64,000 nt of DNA from JBHELT01 sp046262935. Lineage in GTDB: Bacteria > Actinomycetota > CADDZG01 > JAHWKV01. Shown in pieces: positions 55,477 through 63,815 of this stretch. The position numbers were made by a program, and so were the translations under genes. Under the pieces are notes generated by a model that saw only the letters and a list, made by a program, of their open reading frames with translations, searched no databases and had not been told where the DNA came from. The stretch lies in contig JBHELT010000060.1 of assembly GCA_046262935.1 (NCBI GenBank), positions 1 through 64,000 on the forward strand. Reading direction: 5' to 3'. Position 1 is the first letter of the stretch. The number at the start of each line of letters is the position of its first letter.

Positions 55477-55828
55477 GGGGGCGATTGGTTTCGAGGCCGG
55501 TTGTTTCGTCTGGTGGAAGCGGGCCGGGGACCAGGGCCTCGTTATCAACTTGGAAAAATAAACTGAAACGTCGCAGCCTAATGCGAGTTCCCGCCTAGAA
55601 AAGGCGGGCGTTCTGTCCGGAAGTGCCTGCGGTTCGGAACAGGGCGTCATGCAGCAGGCTTACCTAGGGCTCCTCCGGTTGTCAGGGGTGTCTAGGGAAA
55701 TCTAAGCCGACCTGGGAATGGCGAGCAAGCTTGCGGCGATCGCCTTCCGAGACTAAAAGACAAGCTACGCCCGTAGATGCCCCAGAAGAAAGCCAGGTCG
55801 ACCCGGGTTCGATTCCCGGCGCCTCCAC
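55477..55828 (+). ncRNA. ssrA: Transfer-messenger RNA
   Basis: About 352 nt. The 5' end GGGGGCG pairs with CGCCTCC at 55821-55827 to make the tRNA-like acceptor stem; GGTTTCGA near the 5' end and GGGTTCGATTCCCGG near the 3' end are the standard tmRNA D- and T-arm sequences. The discriminator base is A; CCA is not encoded. The piece AAATAAAC before the tag region matches the usual resume-site surroundings. A hairpin TCGCA-GCCTAA-TGCGA places a TAA in its loop, as the stop of the tag should be, giving an end VAA. However, that frame has TGA only four codons before, so the tag cannot be read normally (see findings). Confidence 0.9.
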
Positions 55829-55917
55829 TCGGTCCAAAGACGGTCTCTCTTTTTGTAGCTAGTTATGCGGGGTTTATCGTATCTTGATAAGGTCTTCATA
55901 CTTAGCTACACTTCGGC

Positions 55918-57102
55918 CTGGATCCCATTCGAAATCCGTACTCGCCCGGGGCCGGATCAAGGCCCCCAGTATTAACTGGCCGAGACGATCAACTCGAAAC
56001 CTTTCGGATCCTCCTCCAGCGCCTCCGTCTCGGGCGCCCCGAGAAGAGCATGATAATTACGGGCCTGAGGGGGGTCGGAAAGACTGTCCTGCTGAACACA
56101 TTTGAAAACATCGCAGAAGAGGCGGAATTTCGCACAGCCAAGACCGAAATTACGCACGAGACTGATTTCAAGCCGATGATTGCCCGAATGGTGCGGCGGG
56201 CTCTGCTCTCCTTAAGCCCAATGGAGAGATTCAAAGAACGAGCCCTCCGAGCGGCCGGAATACTTAAAGCCTTCACGCTAAGACTTCCAGACGGTGTTGA
56301 AATCGGTTTGGACGTGGAAGCCGTAAGAGGTCAGGCGGATATTCGGGTAGTTTGGGTGAGGATCTCTCAGATCTTTTGGTGGCGCTCGGTCACGCCGCCG
56401 CGGAACAAGAAACCGGGATCGCCTTTCTCATCGATGAAATTCAGTTCCTAGGCCGAAACGAGCTTGAGGCGTTGATAGCCGCCTTACATCAGGTGGCCCA
56501 GCGATCCCTTCCTCTGACACTAGTTGGAGCTGGCTTGCCACAGCTACCGGCTCTCGCCGGAGCCCCGAAGTCCTACGCTGAGCGCCTATTCGATTTCCCG
56601 ATGATCGGTCAGCTGGATCAGGAGGCCGCTCGTCAGGCTCTAGAATTGCCAGCCGATGATGAGGGCGCGAGTTTCGAACCCGAAGGGACTGGCCACATCT
56701 TGGAATACACCGAGGGGTATCCATACTTTCTTCAGGAATACGGAAAGCATGTTTGGAACTTGGCGGAAGGCACTTCGATAACGCTCCAAGACGCCATTGA
56801 GGCGCAGCCTCTCGTCGAAACACAACTGGACGAAAACTTCTTTCGCGTTCGCGTCGCGAGGGTCACGCACGCCGAACTCAGATATCTCGCCGCAATGGCT
56901 GACCTCGGAACGGGGCCCTATAGGTGGAGAAATCGCTGCTGGGCTAGGCCGCGCGGGGCCCGAGAATGTGGCCCCGACTAGAGCACGACTAATTGAGAAG
57001 GGTCTGATTTACAGTCCGTCGCACGGCCTTAACGAGTTCACCGTTCCTCAATTCGACAAGTTCATGAGGCGAACAAATCCATTAGATTCGCTCGACGAAT
57101 AG
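55918..57102 (+). pseudogene. AAA-family ATP-binding protein with two frameshifts
   Basis: An intact protein would have about 394 residues. The N-terminal homology begins at DPIRNPYSPGAGSRPPVLTG, where no ATG or GTG start is present (a CTG stands at 55918, 13 bp after an in-frame TAG). Walker A is TGLRGVGKTVLL; near 56335 the frame shifts by one and continues with GEDLSDLLVAL and the Walker B FLIDEIQFL; near 56925 it returns to the first frame for the C-terminal winged-helix-like part (GEIAAGLGRAG, then GLNEFTVPQFDKFMRR). Relatives are DNA-linked ATPases common in Actinobacteria. Two compensating indels and a lost start point to decay or to base-call errors. Confidence 0.75.
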
Positions 57103-57192
57103 AGCGAGAGGGACAGTCCTTCCACCGGTTTCCGATCGAGCTGAAGCGTCCGAAGACATACCAGGGACTTGTGCCCACCCACATCGCGGGTT

Positions 57193-57999
57193 TTAGGGAT
57201 CGCTTGCTAGCGCAAGTCGCCGCCGGTCGCGCACCAGGATGCCGCCGCGAACCAGCGCGTCAATTAGGTTCGACGGCCGATGAGTGAAGGGGCGCAAGAT
57301 GTCGGCAACTTCGTCACGGGTGTACCTCGTGCCATTCGTGAATGCCTCACCTATCGCAACCAGCATCTGAGTTGCACGCTCCTGGTCTGTCGGAGTCTTG
57401 CCGAGACGCCCCAAGGTCAGCAGTTCGTTCTCAGTGAAAGAGCTCTCGCCAAGATCGCCGGTTGGCAGATCCTTCAGCAACTTGAGGTCGGCCAAGATGA
57501 CATCGACTTTCTCGCCCGCTGCGATGGCATTTGTTACACGACTCGTCGCCTGCCGGGTTGCATGGGGCCCCCCATCCGCGCGGCGGGCCAGAAGTGAATT
57601 CACTAATAACGCCCTTGCCTTCATGGGGATCTGGCGCAACACAGCCACGCGATCGTGGGTTGCGCGAAGTTGCATCCGAGATTCGTGATCGAACACCGAA
57701 GCCGCGCCCGTCTGAAAACGGATGCTCAACATGAACCGGCGGACCTCGGCGTGTGCATCGTTATCGGGGAGCAGCACCTTGGCCAGTCGCAAAGCATCTT
57801 CTTTATCGCACGACCGCCAGGCCTCGGCGACAAGAAGACAAGGGATCGGGCGCCCGCCAAGACCGACAAGGGCCTTCTCGGAATCAACATCATGATCGTG
57901 CACGATCACCGAACCACCATCGCTACTTAGCCGATGCTCAGAACCATCGCAATCGATGATGAAGTCCACGGTCGTCAAAGAGTTGAGGCCGTGAGCCAT
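57193..57999 (-). CDS. Hypothetical protein with winged-helix-like C-terminus
   Basis: 268 residues from the ATG at 57999; an earlier ATG would overlap far into the UbiB gene. The N-terminal half (TTVDFIIDCDGSEHRL, GSVIVHDHDVDSEKALVGLG) is beta-rich, the middle is helical and basic, and the C-terminal 70 residues (FTNGTRYTRDEVADILRPFT, then LIDALVRGGILVRDRRRLAL) resemble a winged helix. There is no signal peptide. I do not recognise the family. Its start overlaps the 3' end of the UbiB gene by 25 bp on the same strand, so the two may be co-transcribed. Confidence 0.6.
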   Translation of the reverse strand: MAHGLNSLTTVDFIIDCDGSEHRLSSDGGSVIVHDHDVDSEKALVGLGGRPIPCLLVAEAWRSCDKEDALRLAKVLLPDNDAHAEVRRFMLSIRFQTGAASVFDHESRMQLRATHDRVAVLRQIPMKARALLVNSLLARRADGGPHATRQATSRVTNAIAAGEKVDVILADLKLLKDLPTGDLGESSFTENELLTLGRLGKTPTDQERATQMLVAIGEAFTNGTRYTRDEVADILRPFTHRPSNLIDALVRGGILVRDRRRLALASDP

Positions 58000-59447
58000 T
58001 CTTTCTCTTGTTCGCCCAGCGGAGTTGACGGTCCCCGTTCGCCGTAGAACTCGAGCGTCATCCGATGCCAGTTGCCGGTTGCGTCGAGCTGGGCCAGCAC
58101 AGCGAACAGGCCGAGTTCGAGCCGGAATTGCAAGATGGCCCAGCGCGGAAGGTTCAGTCGTCTCAGGAAATCCCACCACTCGTTGCGAACGTCGAGCATC
58201 GCCGCTGTGCGCTCAGCGATGAACGCTCGTGTAAATGTGTATTCCTCGTCCTCAACTAGAGGAGCGAGCGAGAACCTGACCCAGTTGTAGAACCTGATCG
58301 GGCTGGTCTTTTCCGGATTGCTTACGTATCGCAATGCCTTTCCATGCTCGAAGAAGCTCTCAACGTCGCGTTCGCATAATGCCAAGAAGGCTTTGCGCAA
58401 GCCCTCCCTAACGTCGTCGGTCAATTCGCAGACGAGACCGAAGTCGTAGCAGGCGACGCGACCATCGTCCATAAGCAGGTAGTTGCCGGGATGCGGGTCG
58501 GCACTCGTGAAGCCGTAGCGGTGTAGAGAGCCGTAATAGAAGCGGAATAGTTTCTCACCGAAGGCGTCGCGCTTGGCGCGATCCATCTTCTTGACTTCGT
58601 CGAACGTCGCACCCGTAGCCCGCTCCATCGTCAATATCTTCGAGGTGGATCGGTCCGGTATAGAGCGCGGCACCCAGACGAACGGATGGTCTTGGTAGTG
58701 ATCGGCGAGAAGGTTGAGGTTCTTGGCTTCGGACACGTAGTTGCATTCTTCGAGCACTCTGGCCCTTATCTCTTCTAAGGCATCATCTGCATCGAGACCG
58801 GGTGCGAGCAAAGGCATCAGGGGCTTAACGGCGGCAGTCATCGCCAGGTCGGACTTGATCGCCGATGCGATACCTGGGTACTGGACCTTGACCGCGACCT
58901 CGCGCCCGTCATGCAGAACGGCGTGATGGACCTGCCCAAGGCTGGCAGCCGCGGCTGGTACCACCTCGAAGCTCGCGAACAGATCTTCGGGCTCGGCATC
59001 GAACTCGCGTACGAAAACCTGTTTCACCAGTTTGGGCTCCATCGCAGGCGCTGCGTCGCGAAGTGAAGCTAGCGTTTGTTGATACATGTCGCGGGTTTCG
59101 GGCGGAAGTACGCCTGCATCGATGAATGAGGCCAGTTGTCCGACCTTCATCGAGGCCCCCTTGAGCCGTCCGAGGGTTTCGACCAGATCCTGTGCGGACT
59201 TGGAGTGCAGCTCCGAAAACAGTCGCGCCGCTGTTTCTTTGTTCCCGAGCAAACTTCGTGGTGCGGTTATGGCGAAACGCATAGAGCCTTTAAGAGATGT
59301 GGCCGCGAGCCTGCCCGCTCGACCGACGAAACTCTGAGGAACCGCGCTTTGCGAACGTTTCGTCTTGTCGGACCGATCGCTCTTTTGAGGCTTGTCGGTC
59401 TTCGACGACGTTGTTTCGTTGGGCTTGGGATCGGAGTCTTGGGGCAT
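57975..59447 (-). CDS. ABC1/UbiB-family atypical kinase
   Basis: 490 residues from the ATG at 59447; an ATG at 59477 would run across the selD start. A polar Ser/Lys-rich N-terminus precedes the domain: ATSLKGSMRFAITAPRSL, then the KxGQ motif in LKGASMKVGQLASFIDAGVL near 93, QVHHAVLHDGREVAVKVQYP near 165 with the ATP-binding Lys, a Glu in EECNYVSEAKNLNLLADHY, and the metal loop CYDFGLVCEL near 340 with HPGNYLLMDDG before it. UbiB-type kinases support quinone or lipid handling; the exact role here is unknown. It is divergent from selD, with 22 bp between starts. Confidence 0.85.
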   Translation of the reverse strand: MPQDSDPKPNETTSSKTDKPQKSDRSDKTKRSQSAVPQSFVGRAGRLAATSLKGSMRFAITAPRSLLGNKETAARLFSELHSKSAQDLVETLGRLKGASMKVGQLASFIDAGVLPPETRDMYQQTLASLRDAAPAMEPKLVKQVFVREFDAEPEDLFASFEVVPAAAASLGQVHHAVLHDGREVAVKVQYPGIASAIKSDLAMTAAVKPLMPLLAPGLDADDALEEIRARVLEECNYVSEAKNLNLLADHYQDHPFVWVPRSIPDRSTSKILTMERATGATFDEVKKMDRAKRDAFGEKLFRFYYGSLHRYGFTSADPHPGNYLLMDDGRVACYDFGLVCELTDDVREGLRKAFLALCERDVESFFEHGKALRYVSNPEKTSPIRFYNWVRFSLAPLVEDEEYTFTRAFIAERTAAMLDVRNEWWDFLRRLNLPRWAILQFRLELGLFAVLAQLDATGNWHRMTLEFYGERGPSTPLGEQEKEWLTASTL

Positions 59448-59469
59448 GAGAAGCCTTAGGGTACCAAGT

Positions 59470-60543
59470 GTGGACATAGAAGCGATAAAGCTGACCCGCT
59501 TCTCGCACGGCGCCGGCTGAGCTTGCAAGCTCGGCCCGTCCGAATTGGCGCAGGTCTTGCGTCATCTGCAGCAACAGGGGAGTGGTGATCCGAACCTCCT
59601 CCTCGGTCTCGACGCGCCCGACGATGCCGCGATCTATCGCATATCCGGCGATGTCGCTTTGGTTCAGACCGTTGATTTCTTCACTCCTGTGGTCGACGAT
59701 GCTTACACGTGGGGAGCTATAGCGGCGACCAACGCTTTGAGCGATGTCTACGCGATGGGCGCCGAACCAGCCACAGCACTGAACCTTGTCGCGTGGCCGA
59801 TGGACCTTGACCTTGCGGTGCTCGCCCAAGTGCTGAGGGGCGGGGCAGACAAATGCGAGGAGGCTGGGGTTTCGATCATCGGCGGACACACGGTCGACGA
59901 CAAAGAGCCCAAGTACGGATTGGCTGTTACGGGTTTCGTGAAGCCCGATGATGCGATAAGGCTCTCGACCGCCAAGCCTGGGATGGATTTGGTGCTCACC
60001 AAGCCGATAGGCACCGGGATCATCTCGACCGCGATCAAACGCTCAGCGATCGACGATGATGCGACCGCGTCGGCGGTTGCTTCGATGCAAGCTCTCAATC
60101 GTCCTGCCGCTCTTGCTATGCGTGAGATCGGATACGGCCCCCACGCGGTGGGGGCCGCCACCGACGTAACGGGCTACGGATTGATGGGGCACCTTCAAAA
60201 CATGGTGTCGGCCAGCGGAGTGGGGGCCGAGATCTACTTCGATCGGGTCCCCATGTTCGAAGGGGTCCGCGATCTTGCCGCGAAAGGGATGGTCCCCGGC
60301 GGAACACGTCGCAACTTCGACTTCTTCTCTGACTCGGTTGAAGTCATCGATGAGTTAGACCGAGATCTCGAGTTGTGCTTGTACGACGCGCAAACGTCCG
60401 GAGGTATGTTGATCGCTGTAGATAGCGCGCTGACTTCATCTTTGATCGAATCGTTGTTGGCGAAACATGCGGTGTGCGCTGTTCACATCGGAGTTATCAC
60501 GGGATCGGAGCAGATGCCAATCAGATTGCGACGGGCCGTATGA
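59470..60543 (+). CDS. selD: Selenide, water dikinase, itself a selenoprotein (UGA at codon 17)
   Basis: Makes selenophosphate for selenocysteine and selenouridine. From the GTG at 59470 the frame reads DIEAIKLTRFSHGAG, then TGA (59518-59520), then ACKLGPSELAQVLRHL and on to an ordinary stop, 357 residues in all. SelD has Cys or Sec at this exact position (Cys17 in E. coli), so the TGA is read as selenocysteine. Later marks are TVDFFTPVVDDAYTWGAIAA near 57, NALSDVYAMGAEP with the metal-binding Asp, GGHTVDDKEPKYGLAVTG near 139 and DAQTSGGMLIAV near 329. A caller that stops at TGA would start at 59545 and lose the active site. Confidence 0.95.
59518..59546 (+). promoter_or_regulatory. UGA codon and candidate bacterial SECIS hairpin
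   Basis: After the TGA, TCGG-CCCGT-CCGA (59531-59543) makes a small stem whose apical loop holds GU, 11 bases past the codon. Stems are extended outward by A-U and G-U pairs with one mismatch. This is the distance and form expected of a SelB-binding SECIS in bacteria. Confidence 0.6.
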
Positions 60544-60971
60544 GGCGAGCATCGATCTCGATATCAAAAGACGTGTTCGATGCCATGATCGAACACTGCA
60601 AGGAAGGTCTGCCCAATGAGGCTTGCGGTTTTCTTGCGGGCAAAGACGGTCATGCAGATCGCATCTATCCGTTGATCAACCAGGCGGCGTCGCCAGTCTT
60701 CTACAAGCCCGACGGCAAGCAGATGATCGCGGCCATGAACGACATCGATGACACAGGCAGCGATCTGATCGCGATCTTTCACTCCCATGTTGCGAGTGCA
60801 CCTTTGCCTTCGCCAACCGATGTTCGTGAGGCGCACTATCCCGATGCCGTTTACCTGATCGTTTCATTGAAAGACCTGGGATCGATCGAAGCCAAAGGGT
60901 TCTTCATCGAAAAGAAGGACTGGCGCGATGCCGAGGGCGAAGTATTAGAAGTTGCCCTGGTGATATCTTGA
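60540..60971 (+). CDS. M67/JAMM-type metallopeptidase (Mec+-like)
   Basis: 143 residues; its ATG overlaps the selD stop (ATGA). The JAMM zinc site is complete: Glu27 (NEACGFLAG), His81 and His83 (FHSHVASAPLP) and Asp94 (SPTD). The closest described role is Mec+ (Rv1334) of Mycobacterium, which cuts cysteine off the CysO carrier. Here it lies just before a CysO/ThiS-like gene and cysM, so it should free new cysteine from the carrier, and may also trim the carrier's precursor (its Gly-Gly is followed by eight residues). Confidence 0.9.
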   Translation: MRRASISISKDVFDAMIEHCKEGLPNEACGFLAGKDGHADRIYPLINQAASPVFYKPDGKQMIAAMNDIDDTGSDLIAIFHSHVASAPLPSPTDVREAHYPDAVYLIVSLKDLGSIEAKGFFIEKKDWRDAEGEVLEVALVIS

Positions 60972-60975
60972 GTTC

Positions 60976-61275
60976 ATGCCCATAGAAGTGAAGATACCGG
61001 CGGTTCTTCGCCCTCATGTCGACGGAGAGCGCACCATCGAGGCCGCACCTGGAACGTTGCGCGACATCCTTGGGGGCCTTGCGGGCAAGTATCCAGCCCT
61101 CGCTTCGCAGTTCTTTGAAGAAACTGGGGACCTTCACCGGTTCGTTAACGTCTACCTGAATGACGAAGATGTGCGGTATATAGATGGTTTAGAGACGAAG
61201 GTGGCCGACGGTGATGTCCTGTCGATACTTCCGGCCGTCGCAGGCGGCGCGTTAGGCGAGACAGAGCCGAGTTAG
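60976..61275 (+). CDS. ThiS/MoaD-family sulfur carrier (CysO-like) with C-terminal extension
   Basis: 99 residues with the ubiquitin-like fold of CysO: PAVLRPHVDGERTIEAAPGT at the start, LHRFVNVYLNDEDVRYIDGL near 53, and DGDVLSILPAVAGG ending at Gly91. Mycobacterial CysO ends at this Gly-Gly and carries sulfide there as a thiocarboxylate. Here ALGETEPS follows, so the protein must be cut before use. Partners are the M67 peptidase 4 bp upstream and CysM 2 bp downstream. Confidence 0.92.
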   Translation: MPIEVKIPAVLRPHVDGERTIEAAPGTLRDILGGLAGKYPALASQFFEETGDLHRFVNVYLNDEDVRYIDGLETKVADGDVLSILPAVAGGALGETEPS

Positions 61276-61277
61276 GG

Positions 61278-62210
61278 TTGCGTTTCGACGATGTAGTTGG
61301 CCTTGTTGGCGAGACTCCACTGGTTGGCATTCAAAGCTTAAGTCCCAAGCTAACTGTTCGGTTGTGGGCCAAACTCGAGGGTCAGAACCCAACCGGTTCG
61401 GTCAAGGACCGTATAGCCAAAGCGATGATCGAGGACGCCGAGGATGCAGGCCTTTTGACCGAGGACAAAGTTCTGCTCGAGCCGACCTCGGGTAACACAG
61501 GCATCTCCTTAGCCTTCTTCGCTAAGCGGAAGGGCTATCGCATCGTCTGCGTGATGCCCGAGACCGCGTCGACCGAGAGGGCTCAACTGATCGAATTGTT
61601 TGGCGGCGAGATCGTGTTTTCGCCCGGGGACCGTGGTTCCAACGGTGCCATCGACCTTGCCAGACAGATGGCCGCTAGCGACTCGAAGTACCTGATGCTT
61701 TATCAATACGGCAACGCTGCGAACCCTGCGGCCCACGAGGCAGCGACTGGTCCCGAGATACTGAAAGACCTACCGAACATCAGTCATTTCGTCGCCGGCC
61801 TTGGAACAGGCGGCACCCTGACCGGTGTGGGTCGCTTCCTCAAGCAGACCAAACCTGGCGTGCGCATAGTTGCTGCCGAGCCGCAACAGGGGGACCTGGT
61901 TTACGGCTTGAGGTCGCTCGACGACGGTTTCATCCCTCCGGTCTTCGATGCGTCCGTCTTGGATTCGAAGATCAAGGTTGACGCCGCAAACTCGGTGACC
62001 TGGACCAAGGCGTTGGCATCGCAAGAGGGGATATTCGCAGGCATCTCAGCAGGGGCTACTGTTCACGCAGCGCGAAAGATCGCCGAACGGATCGACGAAG
62101 GCGACATCGTCTGTCTGTTCGCCGATGGAGGCTGGAAGTACCTTTCCACCGAGATCTGGTCGAAGCAGATCGACGAGGCCGCGAAGTCGGTGGAGTACAT
62201 GCCGTGGTGA
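61278..62210 (+). CDS. cysM: PLP-dependent cysteine synthase, CysM type
   Basis: 310 residues from a TTG. The pyridoxal-phosphate Lys is Lys43 (QNPTGSVKDRIAKAM); TSGNTGISLAFFAKRKGYR near 74 binds the substrate carboxylate, GTGGTLTGVGRFLKQ near 176 the phosphate, and SAGATVHAARK near 259 the pyridine ring. In Actinobacteria this type uses O-phosphoserine and the thiocarboxylated carrier to make cysteine. The order M67, carrier, cysM, murI agrees with Mycobacterium. The murI start overlaps its stop. Confidence 0.92.
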   Translation: MRFDDVVGLVGETPLVGIQSLSPKLTVRLWAKLEGQNPTGSVKDRIAKAMIEDAEDAGLLTEDKVLLEPTSGNTGISLAFFAKRKGYRIVCVMPETASTERAQLIELFGGEIVFSPGDRGSNGAIDLARQMAASDSKYLMLYQYGNAANPAAHEAATGPEILKDLPNISHFVAGLGTGGTLTGVGRFLKQTKPGVRIVAAEPQQGDLVYGLRSLDDGFIPPVFDASVLDSKIKVDAANSVTWTKALASQEGIFAGISAGATVHAARKIAERIDEGDIVCLFADGGWKYLSTEIWSKQIDEAAKSVEYMPW

Positions 62211-63007
62211 GTCCAAACGATCGTCCGATCGCGATATTCGACTCGGGGGTTGGAGGTCTGACTGTTCTTCGATCGATAGAAGAGTTGCTGCCCCAGGAGA
62301 ACCTCATCTACTTCGGCGATACAGCACGTTTTCCTTACGGTCCCCGTTCGGTGGAAGAGGTGAAGCGTTTCGCCTTCCAGATCATGGACGCAATGGTTGA
62401 GCGTGACGTGAAGATGATGGTCATCGCCTGCAACTCGATGACAGCCGCAGCCTTCGATGACGCCAAAGACAGTTATTCGGTCCCCGTGGTTGGCGTGATC
62501 GAACCTGCAGTAAGGGCCGCGGTGCGCGCTACGCACAACCGCAAGATCGGGGTGCTTGGGACCAAGGCGACCATCTCCACCGGCCAATACGACCGAGCGT
62601 TGAAGTTGACACGGCGAAACGTCGAGATCCACTCTCAGATCTGCGAGCGATTCGTAGAGCACGTCGAGGCCGGTGATACGTTCTCGGAAGAATTGTTCCG
62701 TTTGGCAGAGGAGTACGTGCAACCACTGCTGGCTTCGGGCGTTGACACATTGATCCTGGGTTGCACTCATTACCCGATGCTGCGTGGCGTCCTTCATTCG
62801 GTAACCAACGGTGAGGTGGAACTGATCTCGTCGGCCGAAGAGGTGGCTAAGGACGTGTATGCCTTACTGGTCGAACGAGGCCTTCTGCGCCGGGCTCGTG
62901 AGGTTGGGACGCGGCGTTTCCTGGTTTCAGGTGACCCGAACCAGTTCAAGGTTGTAGGCTCTCGGTTCTTGGCGGGCCTCGACCTGGTCGAGCCGATGCC
63001 GTGGTGA
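62207..63007 (+). CDS. murI: Glutamate racemase
   Basis: Makes D-glutamate for peptidoglycan. About 266 residues from the GTG overlapping the cysM stop (an adjacent GTG at 62204 is also possible). It has AIFDSGVGGLTVLRSIEELL near 9, YFGDTARFPYGPRS near 38, the first active Cys in VIACNSMTAAAFDD near 74 and the second in LILGCTHYPMLRGVL near 184. All catalytic sites are kept. The MBL hydrolase follows 27 bp later, as in Mycobacterium (murI-Rv1339-rphA). Confidence 0.95.
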   Translation: MSPNDRPIAIFDSGVGGLTVLRSIEELLPQENLIYFGDTARFPYGPRSVEEVKRFAFQIMDAMVERDVKMMVIACNSMTAAAFDDAKDSYSVPVVGVIEPAVRAAVRATHNRKIGVLGTKATISTGQYDRALKLTRRNVEIHSQICERFVEHVEAGDTFSEELFRLAEEYVQPLLASGVDTLILGCTHYPMLRGVLHSVTNGEVELISSAEEVAKDVYALLVERGLLRRAREVGTRRFLVSGDPNQFKVVGSRFLAGLDLVEPMPW

Positions 63008-63034
63008 GGTAAGAGCAGTAGGGGGGATGAAACG

Positions 63035-63805
63035 ATGTCGTTCGATGTTGTAGTGCTTGGCGCCTCAGGAACTTTCCCGACGAAAGATGGCGCCGCCACT
63101 GGCTTGTTGTTCAGAGGCGATTCGGCTCATGTGTGGGTCGATGCGGGGACGGGAACATTCGCCAACCTGCAACGCTACGTTGATTATTTCGACCTAGACG
63201 CGGTTGTTCTTTCCCACCTGCATCTGGACCACATCCTCGATATCTATCCGCTGTATTACGGGCTCAGATATTCGGTGCGAAGTACCTCGACGCCAACCAG
63301 GATGGATGTGTACGCGCCTGCGGGGACCGAGGCGTTTTTAGCCCGGATGCTTTACAAAGGCGATGGCGATGAACCTCAAGACTTCTGCGATTACCTGTCG
63401 TTTCAGACGATCGGATCGGGTCAAGAACGAACCATCGCAGGGTTTTCTTTCAGGTTCGCCGCAACCAGGCACCCAACCGAGACACTGGCCATGCGCGTGG
63501 AGCGCGACGGCCGAAGCCTCACTTACACATCCGACACCGCTCCCGACGATACGTTGATCGCCTTGGCGAAGGGTTCGAATGTTTTGATCGCCGAGGCGAG
63601 TTTGCAAGTTCCCAACGAGTCGCTGACAGACGTTCATATGACAGCGGAGCAGGCAGGCAAACTAGCGGCCGACGCCCAGGTTGACAGGTTAGTTCTATCT
63701 CACGTTTCTCCGGGGCTGGACCCGAACGTGAGCGCCCTGCAGGCCTCGAAGATGTTCAAGGGCGACATCGTTGTAGCTAAAGATCACCTAACGATAACGG
63801 TGTAG
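63035..63805 (+). CDS. Metallo-beta-lactamase-fold hydrolase (Rv1339-like)
   Basis: 256 residues. The zinc-binding motif is LSHLHLDHILD near 62 (HxHxDH), with further ligands in AATRHPTETLA near 148, SDTAPDDTLIAL near 169 and VLSHVSPG near 225. The M. tuberculosis homologue Rv1339, in the same gene order, has been reported to hydrolyse cyclic AMP. So a cyclic-nucleotide phosphodiesterase is likely here, though tRNase Z-like activity is not excluded. A GGGGG site precedes the ATG. Confidence 0.88.
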   Translation: MSFDVVVLGASGTFPTKDGAATGLLFRGDSAHVWVDAGTGTFANLQRYVDYFDLDAVVLSHLHLDHILDIYPLYYGLRYSVRSTSTPTRMDVYAPAGTEAFLARMLYKGDGDEPQDFCDYLSFQTIGSGQERTIAGFSFRFAATRHPTETLAMRVERDGRSLTYTSDTAPDDTLIALAKGSNVLIAEASLQVPNESLTDVHMTAEQAGKLAADAQVDRLVLSHVSPGLDPNVSALQASKMFKGDIVVAKDHLTITV

Positions 63806-63815
63806 GGTTCCACCC

